NCBI RefSeq assembly: GCF_024662235.1
Contig: NZ_CP096276.1
Span: 3,596,001 to 3,660,000, forward strand
Direction: 5' to 3'
DNA: 64,000 nt
Source of the DNA: Pimelobacter simplex
GTDB lineage: Bacteria; Actinomycetota; Actinomycetes; Propionibacteriales; Nocardioidaceae
The position numbers and the translations under genes are program-made. Within the stretch, counting starts at the first letter, position 1. Every line of letters starts with the position of its first letter. Below the pieces are notes generated by a model, which made no database searches, was not told where the DNA came from, and saw only the letters and a list, made by a program, of their open reading frames with translations. Shown here in pieces: positions 37,523-46,742 of the stretch.

Positions 37523-38179
37523 GTGACGCAGGACACCTCCGGAGCGGCTGAGCCCGCTCCCAAGCGGCGCTACGCCAAGCGGCTGCCGGTCGAGCAGCGC
37601 CGCGAGCACCTGCTCGACGCAGCGTTGCGGGTCCTGGTCCGCGACGGCTACGAGCGGGTCTCGATCGAGGCGATCGCACGCGAGGCCGAGGTCACCCGCC
37701 CCGTCGTCTACGGCGCGTACGACGGCCTGGAGCCGCTCCTGCACGCGCTGCTCGACCGCACCCAGCGCCGGGCGCTCGCCTCTGCGCTGCGCCTGATGCC
37801 CGACGGAGGCCTCGACGGCGCGCTCGACGTCGACGAGTGGATCGTGGCCGCGGCCGGCGGCCTGATCGACGTCGTCCAGCGCGAGCCAGAGGTCTGGCGC
37901 CCGGTCCTGGGCCTGACCCAGAACGCGCCCGCCGTCGTCCGCGACCGGATCACCTCGACCCGCGAGCTGATCCGGGGCTCGATCGCCGACGCGCTGCAGG
38001 CCGGCCTCGAGCGCCGCGGCGGACCGTACCTCGACGTCGACGTCCTGGCCCACCTGGTCCTGGTCACCGCCGAGCACTTCGGCCGGCTCGCCCTCGACCA
38101 GCCCGAGACGTACGACCGCGATCGGCTCGTCACCTCCCTCGAGGGGCTGCTGAGCGCCACCCGACCCGCCGCGGACTAA
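37523..38179 (+). CDS. TetR/AcrR-family regulator
   Basis: 218 aa. After a basic N-terminus, the HTH RREHLLDAALRVLVRDGYERVSIEAIAREAEVTRPVVYGAYDG is clear, followed by a helical ligand-binding domain. Divergence from the MpaB-type gene makes that gene its likely target. GTG 37523 lies 7 nt after TATTGT (37510-37515), so the transcript is probably leaderless. Two TACAG half-sites (37471 and 37497) in the gap are candidate operator elements. The xth gene starts 9 bp after its stop. Confidence 0.9.
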   Translation: MTQDTSGAAEPAPKRRYAKRLPVEQRREHLLDAALRVLVRDGYERVSIEAIAREAEVTRPVVYGAYDGLEPLLHALLDRTQRRALASALRLMPDGGLDGALDVDEWIVAAAGGLIDVVQREPEVWRPVLGLTQNAPAVVRDRITSTRELIRGSIADALQAGLERRGGPYLDVDVLAHLVLVTAEHFGRLALDQPETYDRDRLVTSLEGLLSATRPAAD

Positions 38180-38188
38180 TCTCTGCTG

Positions 38189-38971
38189 GTGCGGATCGCC
38201 ACCTGGAACGTCAACTCCCTGCGCACGCGGATCGACCGCGTCGAAGCCTTTCTCGACCGGCACGACATCGACGTGCTCGCCGTCCAGGAGACCAAGGCAC
38301 GCGAGGAACAGCTGCCCCTGATGGGCCTGCAGGCGCGCGGGTACGAGATCGCCGCGCACGGCCTCAACCAGTGGAACGGCGTCGCCCTGATCAGCCGCGT
38401 CGGGCTCGACGACGTCGCCGTCGGCTTCCCCGACCAGCCCGGCTGGGGCGACCCGGCCGAGGTCGAGGCCCGCGCCATCGGCGCGACCTGCGGCGGCGTG
38501 CGGGTGTGGAGCCTCTACATCCCCAACGGCCGCAAGCCCGACGACCCGCACTACGCCTACAAGCTCGACTGGCTGGCCCGGCTGCGCACCGCGGCGCAGG
38601 CGTGGCTCGACGTACCGACGGCGCTGGTGGGCGACTGGAACATCTGCCCGACCGACGAGGACGTCTTCGACGTCGCGCAGTTCAAGAACTCCACGCACGT
38701 CACGCCCGCCGAGCGCGCGGCCTTCCAGGCGTTCCTGGACGGCGGGTGGGCGGAGGTGACGCGGGAGCACGCGCCGTCGTACACCTACTGGGACTACTAC
38801 CGGCAGCGCTTCGAGCGCGACCGGGGGCTCAAGATCGACTTCGTGCTCGGGTCGGCGTCGTTCGCCGAGCGGGTGACGGGGGCGTTCATCGACAAGGAGG
38901 AGCGCGACCCGTCGGTGTTCGCGGGCGCTCCGTCGGACCACGCGCCGGTGGTCGTGGACCTGGCCGACTGA
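38189..38971 (+). CDS. xth: Exodeoxyribonuclease III (AP endonuclease)
   Basis: 260 aa. The EEP-fold motifs are all present: ATWNVNSLRTR, LAVQETKA (metal Glu), SLYIPNGR (Tyr), VGDWNICPTDEDV (Asp/Asn), GLKIDFVLGS and SDHAPVVVDL (catalytic His). The enzyme cuts at abasic sites in base-excision repair. TAATCT at 38177-38182, which includes the tetR stop codon, lies 6 nt before GTG 38189, so it may be transcribed leaderless from inside the tetR end. Confidence 0.94.
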   Translation: MRIATWNVNSLRTRIDRVEAFLDRHDIDVLAVQETKAREEQLPLMGLQARGYEIAAHGLNQWNGVALISRVGLDDVAVGFPDQPGWGDPAEVEARAIGATCGGVRVWSLYIPNGRKPDDPHYAYKLDWLARLRTAAQAWLDVPTALVGDWNICPTDEDVFDVAQFKNSTHVTPAERAAFQAFLDGGWAEVTREHAPSYTYWDYYRQRFERDRGLKIDFVLGSASFAERVTGAFIDKEERDPSVFAGAPSDHAPVVVDLAD

Positions 38972-39057
38972 GGGACGCGGCAACCGATCAGATGCGGCTT
39001 GTCACGGCCGATCAGGGTAAAGATTGTCGTGACACCCCCCACCAGAAGGCACTTCCC

Positions 39058-40995
39058 TTGCTTCGCGCCAGCATTGCGTCACTCGCTGTCCTGACCACCC
39101 TTCCCGCTGTCACGGCCCCACCGGCCCACGCCGACACCCTGACGGTCCCCGGGTCCGCGTCGGCGACGGTGGGGGCGGCCTCGACGCTGGAGATCGCGGT
39201 GCCCCCGGGCGTCACGCCCAGCAAGGTCACGGGCCGGCTGCGGCTCGACGACACGATCGACGGGACGGTCGCGTTCGTGGTCGGCGGGCGGTTGGCCGCG
39301 CGGGTGCCGGCCCGGGCCGATGCCGCGGTGGAGATCCCGGTGTCGCGCGCCGACGTGAGCGACGAGCGTATGCAGGTCGAGGTCCGCGTCGACCAGACGG
39401 TACGACGCCAGGACGCCGCCTGCGTGACGGTCAGTGACGTCCGGGCGACCCTCGACCAGGTGCGGCTCGAGTTCACCGGTGCCGAGACCGAGCCGGCGAC
39501 GCTGGCGGAGTTCCTGGCGCCCTACGCGACCGCGGTGGACGTCGTCGTCCCGGCGGACGCCGACGAGGCGACCCTGGCGGCCGGGCTGGCCGCCGTGGCC
39601 GCGATCAGCAGCCGCTACCCCGACACGACGGCCGTGCGCCTCACGACGCCCGACGCCGTGACCAAGGCCGGGCCCGGCGTCCGCGTGGTCCGCCTCGCCC
39701 CCGGCACCGGTACGGCGACCACCGAGATCGCCGACGACGCCGGTGTCGCGACGCTGACCCTCGGGGGCGGCGCCGACGAGCTGGCGGCCGCCGTGCGGGC
39801 GCTGGGCGACCCGGCGCTCGGGCTGGCCGACGCTCCGGACACCGAGGGCCTGGCCGCGAAGCGCGCGCCCGTCGAGGTCGTCGACGCGCTGACGCTCGAC
39901 GAGCTCGGGGTCGGTCGTGCGGTGCTCAGCGGCTACGGCCGGGTCGAGCAGTACGTCGGCATCCGGCAGGACGCCTTCGGCGGCCCGGTGGGCTCGCTGA
40001 AGATCGACCTCAACGGCACGCACACGGCGCTGCCCGAGGGGGCCCGCGCCCAGCTCGACGTCTACGTCAACGACCGGCTGGTCGACTCCACGCGGCTCGG
40101 CGACGACCCGGTGCTGCATCGCGAGATCGAGGTCCCGGCCGCCGACCTGCAGGGCGACAACGGCATGGTCGTGGTGCTGAGCGCGGTGCCGCCGCGCGAG
40201 TGGTGCACGGCGACCGACCGGCAGCTGCCCCTGGAGGTCCACCTCGACACCGAGCGGACCGTCGTCCACGCCGACCGTGGCGGCGCCCGCACCACCGGCT
40301 TCGCGGCGTACCCCCAGAACCTGGGTGGGCGCCTCGACGTCGCCATCTCCGACCACGCCGCCGACCCGGTCTCCGCGGCGGTCGACGCCGGCTATGTCGT
40401 CGCCGCGCTCCAGCGCCGCGCGTCCCGGCCGCTCGACGTCCGGATCGTGCCCGCCGCCGACCTGCGCGGCGGCAAGACCTCCGGCCTCCTCGTCGGCGCC
40501 GGCGAGGAGGACTCCACGGCGCTCAAGGCGCCGCTGCGGCTCTCGGAGATGCGCCTGCTCGACTACGCCGAGGCGACCTTCCAGGTCGGCACCGACCGCC
40601 CGTACGCCGCCCTGGTCGCCGTCCGGCACCGCGGCCGCGACGTGCTCATGCTCGGCTCCTGGGCCCCGGACGGCGACGGTGCCGCGCTGGAGCGCCGGGC
40701 CGCGACCTACCTCGGGACCGAGGGCTGGGGCGCGCTGAGCGCCAACCTGCTCGTGCAGCCGGCCGAGGGCGAGCCGTTCAGCATCGACGCCGACGCGGTC
40801 GTCCCCCAGCAGGAGCGGGTCGACGAGCAGCGCTCGTTCGCCTGGTGGCTCGTCGGGGGGCTCGCGGTCCTGCTGGCCCTGCTCGGCGGCCGGTGGCTGC
40901 TCGCGCGCCGGCGCCGCCAGGAGATCACCGAGATCGTCGACGCGCAGGTCGCCGCGGACACTGAGGCTCAGGCCGGTGACCACGACCGCTCCTGA
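39058..40995 (+). CDS. BcsB-like exported regulatory subunit of a cellulose-synthase-like system
   Basis: 645 aa from TTG 39058, which AGAAGG precedes at 8 nt; an in-frame ATG at 38992 would add 22 residues unlike a signal peptide. The signal peptide (LRASIASLAVLTTLPAVTAPPAHA) is followed by beta-sandwich domains of the BcsB type: VTVSDVRATLDQVRLEFTGA, IRQDAFGGPVGSLKIDLNGTHTALPEGARAQLDVYVNDRLV. One C-terminal transmembrane helix (WWLVGGLAVLLALLGGRWLL) and a short cytoplasmic tail end the protein. BcsB escorts the growing glucan across the envelope. The last 20 bp overlap the next gene, so the three genes form one operon. Confidence 0.75.
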   Translation: MLRASIASLAVLTTLPAVTAPPAHADTLTVPGSASATVGAASTLEIAVPPGVTPSKVTGRLRLDDTIDGTVAFVVGGRLAARVPARADAAVEIPVSRADVSDERMQVEVRVDQTVRRQDAACVTVSDVRATLDQVRLEFTGAETEPATLAEFLAPYATAVDVVVPADADEATLAAGLAAVAAISSRYPDTTAVRLTTPDAVTKAGPGVRVVRLAPGTGTATTEIADDAGVATLTLGGGADELAAAVRALGDPALGLADAPDTEGLAAKRAPVEVVDALTLDELGVGRAVLSGYGRVEQYVGIRQDAFGGPVGSLKIDLNGTHTALPEGARAQLDVYVNDRLVDSTRLGDDPVLHREIEVPAADLQGDNGMVVVLSAVPPREWCTATDRQLPLEVHLDTERTVVHADRGGARTTGFAAYPQNLGGRLDVAISDHAADPVSAAVDAGYVVAALQRRASRPLDVRIVPAADLRGGKTSGLLVGAGEEDSTALKAPLRLSEMRLLDYAEATFQVGTDRPYAALVAVRHRGRDVLMLGSWAPDGDGAALERRAATYLGTEGWGALSANLLVQPAEGEPFSIDADAVVPQQERVDEQRSFAWWLVGGLAVLLALLGGRWLLARRRRQEITEIVDAQVAADTEAQAGDHDRS

Positions 40996-42613
40996 GCGCA
41001 CCGAGACCGAGCCCCGGGTACGCCGCCCGGGGCGAAGGGTCCCCGGCAGCGTTCCGGTGTTCCTGCTCGGCTGCGCCGTCGGCGCGGTCGCGTCGGCGTA
41101 CACCGTGCGGACCGGCACCAACCTCGACTACGGCGACGCGATGGCGCACCTCACCATCGCGCGCCGCATCCTCGACGGCCAGACGCCGGGCCTGCAGCAG
41201 CTCGGCACGGTCTGGTTGCCGCTCCCCCACCTGCTGCTGATGCCGCTGGTGCAGGACATGTTCCTGTTCCGCACCGGCATCGCCGCCTGCATCCTCGGCA
41301 CCCTGTGCCTGGGCATCTCGGCGGCCGCGCTGCACCGGATCATGGTGCGCCTCGGCCTCGGCCGGACCGCGCGCGTGGTCGGGCTCGGCGTTCTCCTGGC
41401 CAACCCGAGCCTGCTCTACGCCTACACGACCGCGCTGACCGAGCCGGTGCTCATCGCCGCGATCCTGGCCTGCATCGCGGGCCTGTCGGGCTGGGCGTTC
41501 AGCGGCCGCCGGCTCAGCGGCGGCGAGCTCGCCGTGTTCGCGGGCATCCCCGCGGCCTGCGCCGTGCTGACCCGCTACGAGGGATGGGCGCTGGTCGTCA
41601 GCGGGGCCATCTACGTCGGCTTCGTCGTCGTGCGCCGCGGTGACGGGCTGCGCCGCGCACTCGTGCTGGCCGGCGCCTTCGCCTCCGCTCCCCTGGCCGC
41701 GATCGGGTGGTGGCTGTCCTACAACGCCGCCTGGTACGGCAATCCGGTCGAGTTCCTCACCGGCCCCTACTCGGCCGCCGCGTTCACCGAGGTGTTCGTC
41801 GAGCAGGGCCAGCTCACCACCAAGGGCAACCTGGGCCTGTCGTTCAAGGTGTTCGGCTGGGCCGCCGTCGAGTCGATCGGGCTGCTGCCGCTGATCGCCG
41901 CCGGGATCGGTCTGGTCCTGATGACCTGGCGCTGGGGCATCGACAACCGGGCGCTGACGATCTGGCTCGCGGGGACGTCGAGCGCGTTCCTGCTCTTCAG
42001 CCTCACCACCGGCCAGCACATCATGGTCAACGACGTCTCGCTGCCCTCCGGCGCCTACAACAACCGCTACGTGCTCTCCGCGGCGCCCTGGGCGGCACTC
42101 CTGTGCGCCTACCTCGCCCACGAGCTGAGCCGCCGCAAGGCGCTCGCCGGGGCGGGCGTCGTCCTGGCGACGGTCGCGGCACTGACCGCCCAGAACCTGT
42201 GGTGGGCGGGCGATCCCGGCGAGCGGATGACGGTGATCGAGGAGGCCCACCTCGGCCAGCGCAACTTCACCGACGTCAAGAAGATGGCCCGCTGGCTGCA
42301 CGACCACTACGACGGCGGCAACCTGCTCATCGACGAGAGCGCCGACAAGCTGGCGGTCGCGCCGGTGATCGCGATCGACTTCGACGAGGTCTACAACCGG
42401 GCCGCGGGCGACGCCTTCGACGACGCGCTCGCCGATCCCGAGGACCACGTGCGGTGGGTCGTCATGCACCGCACCCAGGTGACGACGTACGCGACGAAGG
42501 CGGCGCTCGACCTGGTCACCACGGCGTTGGCCGACGACCCGTCGTTCCTGGCCGGCTACGAGCTGGTCTACGAGATCGCCGACCTCGGCGTCTACCGCCG
42601 GATCGGGGGCTGA
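40976..42613 (+). CDS. Polytopic membrane glycosyltransferase, GT39/ArnT-like fold
   Basis: 545 aa. The start GTG 40976 overlaps the BcsB-like gene by 20 bp. It has about 10-11 hydrophobic helices. The first extracytoplasmic loop has NLDYGDAMAHLTIARRILDG, resembling the catalytic Asp loop of GT-C enzymes (dolichol- or undecaprenol-phosphate sugar users). A soluble C-terminal portion (EEAHLGQRNFTDVKKMARWLHDHYDGG) is typical of dolichyl-phosphate-mannose mannosyltransferase-like proteins. It probably adds sugars or modifies the polymer made by the neighbouring synthase. Confidence 0.75.
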   Translation: MTTTAPERTETEPRVRRPGRRVPGSVPVFLLGCAVGAVASAYTVRTGTNLDYGDAMAHLTIARRILDGQTPGLQQLGTVWLPLPHLLLMPLVQDMFLFRTGIAACILGTLCLGISAAALHRIMVRLGLGRTARVVGLGVLLANPSLLYAYTTALTEPVLIAAILACIAGLSGWAFSGRRLSGGELAVFAGIPAACAVLTRYEGWALVVSGAIYVGFVVVRRGDGLRRALVLAGAFASAPLAAIGWWLSYNAAWYGNPVEFLTGPYSAAAFTEVFVEQGQLTTKGNLGLSFKVFGWAAVESIGLLPLIAAGIGLVLMTWRWGIDNRALTIWLAGTSSAFLLFSLTTGQHIMVNDVSLPSGAYNNRYVLSAAPWAALLCAYLAHELSRRKALAGAGVVLATVAALTAQNLWWAGDPGERMTVIEEAHLGQRNFTDVKKMARWLHDHYDGGNLLIDESADKLAVAPVIAIDFDEVYNRAAGDAFDDALADPEDHVRWVVMHRTQVTTYATKAALDLVTTALADDPSFLAGYELVYEIADLGVYRRIGG

Positions 42614-42614
42614 C

Positions 42615-44528
42615 GTGCAGATCGGCAACCACCTCGTCGCGACCGGGCGGATCACCGAGGACCAGCTCGCGACCGCGCTGGAGCACCAGCGGGCCGAGGG
42701 CGGCCAGCTCGGCCAGCACCTGCTCCTGGCCGGCGCGCTGAGCCGGCGCGAGCTCTACGAGGCCCTCGCCGAGCACTGGGAGACGGCCTCGCGCGACCTC
42801 GTCGCGCACCCACCCGACCCGGAGCTCGCCGGACGCCTCGACATCGCCGAGCTCAGCCACCTCGGCTGGGTGCCGTGCGAGCAGCGCCCGGACGGCACGC
42901 TGGTCGTGGCGACGTCGGTACGACCGACGGCGGCGCTGCTCGAGCAGATCCGCGAGCGCTTCGGCACCGACGAGATCGAGCTCGTCGCGAGCACCCACTG
43001 GGACGTCTTCCGGGCCATGGAGGAGGCCAACCGCGGCAAGCTCCGGCGCCTGGCCGAGGACATGCTCGCCGAGGAGCGCCCCGAGCACTCCGCGCGCCCG
43101 GGACTGACCCGGCTCCAGCTCGCGCTGCCGTTCCTGATCGGCCTGGTGTTCGTGGTCGGTGCGGTGCTGGAGCCGCGGCGCGCGTTCGTCGTCCTGCTGT
43201 CGGTGACCAACGTCGTCTTCCTGCTCAGCGTGCTGTTCAAGGCAGGCTCCAGCCTGCGGGCTCCGCTCGTACGCGCCCGCCGGGAGCGCCGGCGCCTCGC
43301 CGAGATGCGCGAGCGCCAGCGGCGCGGCCTGGTCCCCGAGTGGCACCCCGGCGGCAACGACGCCGAGCTGCCCGTCTACACGATCCTGGTGCCGGCCTTC
43401 CGCGAGGCCAACATCATCGACAAGCTGATCACCAACCTCGGCGCGCTCGACTACCCGCGCTCGCGGCTCGACGTGATCGTGCTGATGGAGGAGAACGACC
43501 CCGAGACCGTGGCCGCCGCCAAGCGGGTCGCGCCTCCGGACTACGTGCGGCTGCTCGTCGTACCGGCTGGGGAGCCGCAGACCAAGCCGCGCGCCTGCAA
43601 CTACGGGCTCGCCTTCGCCCGCGGCAAGTACGTCGTCATCTACGACGCCGAGGACCGCCCCGAGCCGCTCCAGCTCCGCAAGGCCGTGGCGGCCTTCGAG
43701 CGCGACGCCTTCGAGCACGACCACCTCGGCTCCACCCGGCCGCGCCTGGCGTGCGTGCAGGCGGCGCTGCACTACTTCAACGCCGACTACAACGTCCTCA
43801 CCCGGATGTTCGCGATCGAGTACGCCCACTGGTTCGAGTCGATGCTGCCCGGCATCGACGGCAGCGGCATCCCGCTCCCCCTCGGCGGCACGTCCAACCA
43901 CTTCGACACCGAGGTGCTCAAGCGCCTCGGCGCCTGGGACCCCTACAACGTCACCGAGGACGCCGACCTCGGGCTGCGGGTCTCGGTCGAGGGCTATCGG
44001 GTCGACGTACTCGACTCGACCACGGGCGAGGAGGCATGCGCGACCGTCCCCGCCTGGATCCCCCAGCGCACCCGGTGGATCAAGGGCTACATGATCACCG
44101 CGGCCGTCAACATGAGGCACCCGCTGCGGTTCCTGCGCCGGGTCGGGCCGCTCGGCATGGTCGGCATGGTCGGGCTCATCCTCGGCACGCCGCTGACCTT
44201 CCTCGCCTATCCCCTGGTGCTCGGCTTCACCGTCATCACGTACGTCGGCGTCCAGGTCATCGGTCTCGACCTGCCCCACTGGGTCGTGGTGAGCAGCCTG
44301 GTCACCGCCGTGCTCGGCAACGCCCTCATGATCGTGGTGTCCGGCATCGCGGCGACCCGGCGCTACAACTGGCGCATCGGCATCTTCGCGCTCCTCAACC
44401 CGCTCTACTGGTGCCTCCACGCCTATGCCGCGTGGCGGGCGCTGGTGCAGACGATCTTCAGCCCGCACCGGTGGGAGAAGACGCCGCACGGCATCTCCGA
44501 GGACTACGAGAGCACGGCGCACGTCTGA
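42615..44528 (+). CDS. Processive family 2 glycosyltransferase fused to a type II secretion GspE/MSHA-like N-terminal domain
   Basis: 637 aa. Residues 1-135 form the GspEN domain (IGNHLVATGRITEDQLATALEHQ), normally found on secretion ATPases. Two transmembrane helices (168-186, 190-208) lead to a GT2 catalytic domain: VPAFREANI, DAED (344-347), TED (447-449) and the processive signature QRTRW (484-488). Three or four C-terminal helices would form the polymer channel. This matches BcsA/NdvC-like synthases, but there is no PilZ domain for c-di-GMP. The product polymer is unknown. It starts 1 bp after the GT39-like gene stop, so it is translated from the same mRNA. Confidence 0.85.
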   Translation: MQIGNHLVATGRITEDQLATALEHQRAEGGQLGQHLLLAGALSRRELYEALAEHWETASRDLVAHPPDPELAGRLDIAELSHLGWVPCEQRPDGTLVVATSVRPTAALLEQIRERFGTDEIELVASTHWDVFRAMEEANRGKLRRLAEDMLAEERPEHSARPGLTRLQLALPFLIGLVFVVGAVLEPRRAFVVLLSVTNVVFLLSVLFKAGSSLRAPLVRARRERRRLAEMRERQRRGLVPEWHPGGNDAELPVYTILVPAFREANIIDKLITNLGALDYPRSRLDVIVLMEENDPETVAAAKRVAPPDYVRLLVVPAGEPQTKPRACNYGLAFARGKYVVIYDAEDRPEPLQLRKAVAAFERDAFEHDHLGSTRPRLACVQAALHYFNADYNVLTRMFAIEYAHWFESMLPGIDGSGIPLPLGGTSNHFDTEVLKRLGAWDPYNVTEDADLGLRVSVEGYRVDVLDSTTGEEACATVPAWIPQRTRWIKGYMITAAVNMRHPLRFLRRVGPLGMVGMVGLILGTPLTFLAYPLVLGFTVITYVGVQVIGLDLPHWVVVSSLVTAVLGNALMIVVSGIAATRRYNWRIGIFALLNPLYWCLHAYAAWRALVQTIFSPHRWEKTPHGISEDYESTAHV

Positions 44529-44588
44529 GCGCGCGTGGCTGCCTCGATTCCGGCACCGTCGCGCTCCGCGGCACCTACGATCCGGGGC

Positions 44589-45611
44589 ATGACCTACGAG
44601 CGGCAGTTCGCGGCGACCGCGACCGAGACGATGATGGCTCTGGAGCGCGCCGTACGTCACTTCGAGAAGTTCCGCTCGGCCGACCAGGCCCTGCTGACCA
44701 TCGACTTCGACACCAGGATGAGCGGCTGGTCGTGGGGATCACGGTGGAGGATCGAGGTGCGGTCGATCGGCGACGGCTGCGTGGCCACCGCCGACATCGT
44801 CGGCGCCGGCAGCCTCGTGGCGGGGACGAGTGAGGCGAAGAAGATCACCAGCATCTTCGACCTCGCCGAGTCGCTGGCGTCCACGGCATCGACGCCGGCG
44901 CCGGCGGGAGGCGACGTCCCCGGGACCGCTCGGGCGCTGGAAGCGATGGTCCCGCCCGATCTGCCCGCCAAGCACCAGCGCTTGATCGGGCCCATCCTGC
45001 AGGCACTCGCCGAAGCGGAGACGGCCGCCGCGGCCCAGGACATCGTGGACGAGGAGCTGGCGATCGCCCGGGCCCAACGCACGGCCGGTTCCGCCGGTAT
45101 GTTCGCCATCGGTCCCGCCCAGTGGTGCGAGGAGGAGATCCGCGCGCGCATCGCCGCCGGGCTCCTCCGCATCGGCGCACAGCCGGTCGCCCGGGTCGGC
45201 GCGGACCTGATGATCATGAGCGATCGAATCCTGCAGGCGAGCACCGTACGCGCCCTCGATGAGCACGTCACCTCGATGGTGGAGGTCGGTGGCCAGATCC
45301 TGCAGTCGACCGGGCCGACGTTGACGGGGGTGGCGGCGGGGGCCGACCGGCGAACGGCGAGCTCCATCGTCGTCCATCCCTCGTGGCGCCTCGTCGAGCC
45401 GATCGACCCGGACGATGCCCACGAGGTCAGCGCCATCGCCGCTCAGGTGACCGCCATGGCAGCGCAGATGCGCACCGCCCCGTCAGCCCCGGCCCCGCCG
45501 TCGGTTCCCAGCGTGACCGAGGAGCTCACCAAGCTCGCGGCACTGAAGGACGCGGGAGCTCTCACCGACGAGGAGTTCGCCGCGGCGAAGGCTCGCCTGC
45601 TGGACCTCTAG
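44589..45611 (+). CDS. Hypothetical protein with C-terminal SHOCT domain
   Basis: 340 aa. The first 100 residues (RQFAATATETMMALERAVRHFEKF, then WGSRWRIEVRSIG) are like a SHOCT-associated bacterial PH-like/START-like module. The middle is helical and Ala-rich. The C-terminus LTKLAALKDAGALTDEEFAAAKARLLDL is a SHOCT domain, a short oligomerisation or recruitment element. No signal peptide or membrane segment. TACGAT (44576-44581) lies 7 nt before the ATG, so it is probably leaderless and transcribed independently of the polysaccharide operon. Confidence 0.75.
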   Translation: MTYERQFAATATETMMALERAVRHFEKFRSADQALLTIDFDTRMSGWSWGSRWRIEVRSIGDGCVATADIVGAGSLVAGTSEAKKITSIFDLAESLASTASTPAPAGGDVPGTARALEAMVPPDLPAKHQRLIGPILQALAEAETAAAAQDIVDEELAIARAQRTAGSAGMFAIGPAQWCEEEIRARIAAGLLRIGAQPVARVGADLMIMSDRILQASTVRALDEHVTSMVEVGGQILQSTGPTLTGVAAGADRRTASSIVVHPSWRLVEPIDPDDAHEVSAIAAQVTAMAAQMRTAPSAPAPPSVPSVTEELTKLAALKDAGALTDEEFAAAKARLLDL

Positions 45612-45691
45612 GCCGGACCTGGTCCCACAAAGATCCCCAGACACCCGGCCCGGCTCCCACCGGTGTCGGCGCGAGCACCTAGCGTGGAGAC

Positions 45692-46120
45692 GTGAGCAGC
45701 ACGGCGCACCCGCGCCCCCGGACCCTGTGGGACGAGGGACGACGTTCCGGACGGGACGTGGTCTCCCTGGCCGTCGCGCTCCTGCTCACCGCGACCGTGC
45801 TCGACCTGCTGCTCTCCGACGGCCTCGGCCTGCTCTACGACCTGGTCTTCGCCACGCTCTGCGTGGGCGCGGCCCTGGCGGTACGGCCCAGTGACTTCTT
45901 CGCGGTCGGCGTGCTGCCGCCGCTGGCGATGTTCGCGATCGTGCTGCTGCTGGCGCTCAGCGACCCCGGATCGGTCGCGCGGGCCGACGACGGCGTCGTC
46001 CAGGCGACGGTGTCGGGGCTCTCGCGGCACGCGGTCGCCCTCGTCCTCGGGTACGGCGCCTGCCTGGGCCTGCTCGCCGCGCGGCGCTCGTACCTGCAGC
46101 GGCACCCCGCGACCGACTGA
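45692..46120 (+). CDS. Small membrane protein, DUF6542-like
   Basis: 142 aa. Four hydrophobic segments (VVSLAVALLLTATVLDLLL, LLYDLVFATLCVGAALAV, FFAVGVLPPLAMFAIVLLLAL and VALVLGYGACLGLLAA) with conserved RPSDFFAVGVLPPL in between, as in actinobacterial DUF6542 proteins that often sit beside ispH or xseA. TAGCGT (45680-45685) is 6 nt before GTG 45692. The function is unknown. The convergent TsaC-like gene ends 4 bp further. Confidence 0.78.
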   Translation: MSSTAHPRPRTLWDEGRRSGRDVVSLAVALLLTATVLDLLLSDGLGLLYDLVFATLCVGAALAVRPSDFFAVGVLPPLAMFAIVLLLALSDPGSVARADDGVVQATVSGLSRHAVALVLGYGACLGLLAARRSYLQRHPATD

Positions 46121-46124
46121 GGAC

Positions 46125-46742
46125 TCAGAAGCGGTCGGGGTCTCCTGCCCCGCGGCGCAGCACCTCGGGGGCACCGTCGGACCAGTCGACGACGGTGGTC
46201 GGCTCGGCCGGCGTCTCGCCCGCCTCGACGACGATGTCGACCTCGTGGTCGAGGTCCTCTTTGATCTCCCAGCCCATCGTGCGCGGCTCGGTCTCACCGG
46301 GGAGGATCAGGGTCGAGGTCAGCAGCGGCTCGCCGAGCTGCTCGAGCAGCGCCTGGACGAAGACGTGGTCGGGGATGCGGACGCCGACGGTCTTCTTCTT
46401 GGGGTGCAGCAGGCGGCGCGGCACGTCCGGCATCGCCGGCAGGATGAAGGTGTAGGGCCCCGGCGTCGCCGCGCGGATCGCCCGGAACGCCGAGTTGTCG
46501 ACGTGGACCATCTGGCCCAGCTGGGAGAAGTCGCGGCACACCAGCGTGAAGTGGTGCTTGTCGTCGAGCCCGCGGATCTTGAGGATCCGGTCGCGGCCGT
46601 CGCGGTTGCCGATCCGGCAGCCGAGCGCGTAGCCCGAGTCGGTCGGGTAGGCGATCAGGGCGTCCTCGTTGAGCGCGTCGACGATCTGCTGGAGCAGGCG
46701 CGGCTGCGGGTTGTCCGGGTGGACGTCGAGGTAGCGGGCCAT
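46125..46742 (-). CDS. L-threonylcarbamoyladenylate synthase family protein (TsaC/YciO type)
   Basis: 205 aa. The SUA5/YciO/YrdC domain has IAYPTDSGYALGCRIGNRDG, FTLVCRDFSQLGQMVHVDN, TPGPYTFILPA and TVGVRIPDH. TsaC makes threonylcarbamoyl-AMP for t6A37 in tRNA. The sequence KKKTVGVRIPDH and the single-domain length resemble the YciO branch, whose role in t6A is less certain. Its ATG overlaps the ispH stop (TGATG), so translation is coupled to ispH. Confidence 0.85.
   Translation of the reverse strand: MARYLDVHPDNPQPRLLQQIVDALNEDALIAYPTDSGYALGCRIGNRDGRDRILKIRGLDDKHHFTLVCRDFSQLGQMVHVDNSAFRAIRAATPGPYTFILPAMPDVPRRLLHPKKKTVGVRIPDHVFVQALLEQLGEPLLTSTLILPGETEPRTMGWEIKEDLDHEVDIVVEAGETPAEPTTVVDWSDGAPEVLRRGAGDPDRF

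Noticed and set aside
38992-39057. ATG 38992 as start of the BcsB-like protein
   Set aside because: The extra 22 residues do not fit a signal peptide and contain a promoter-like stretch; TTG 39058 has AGAAGG upstream and begins a normal signal sequence.
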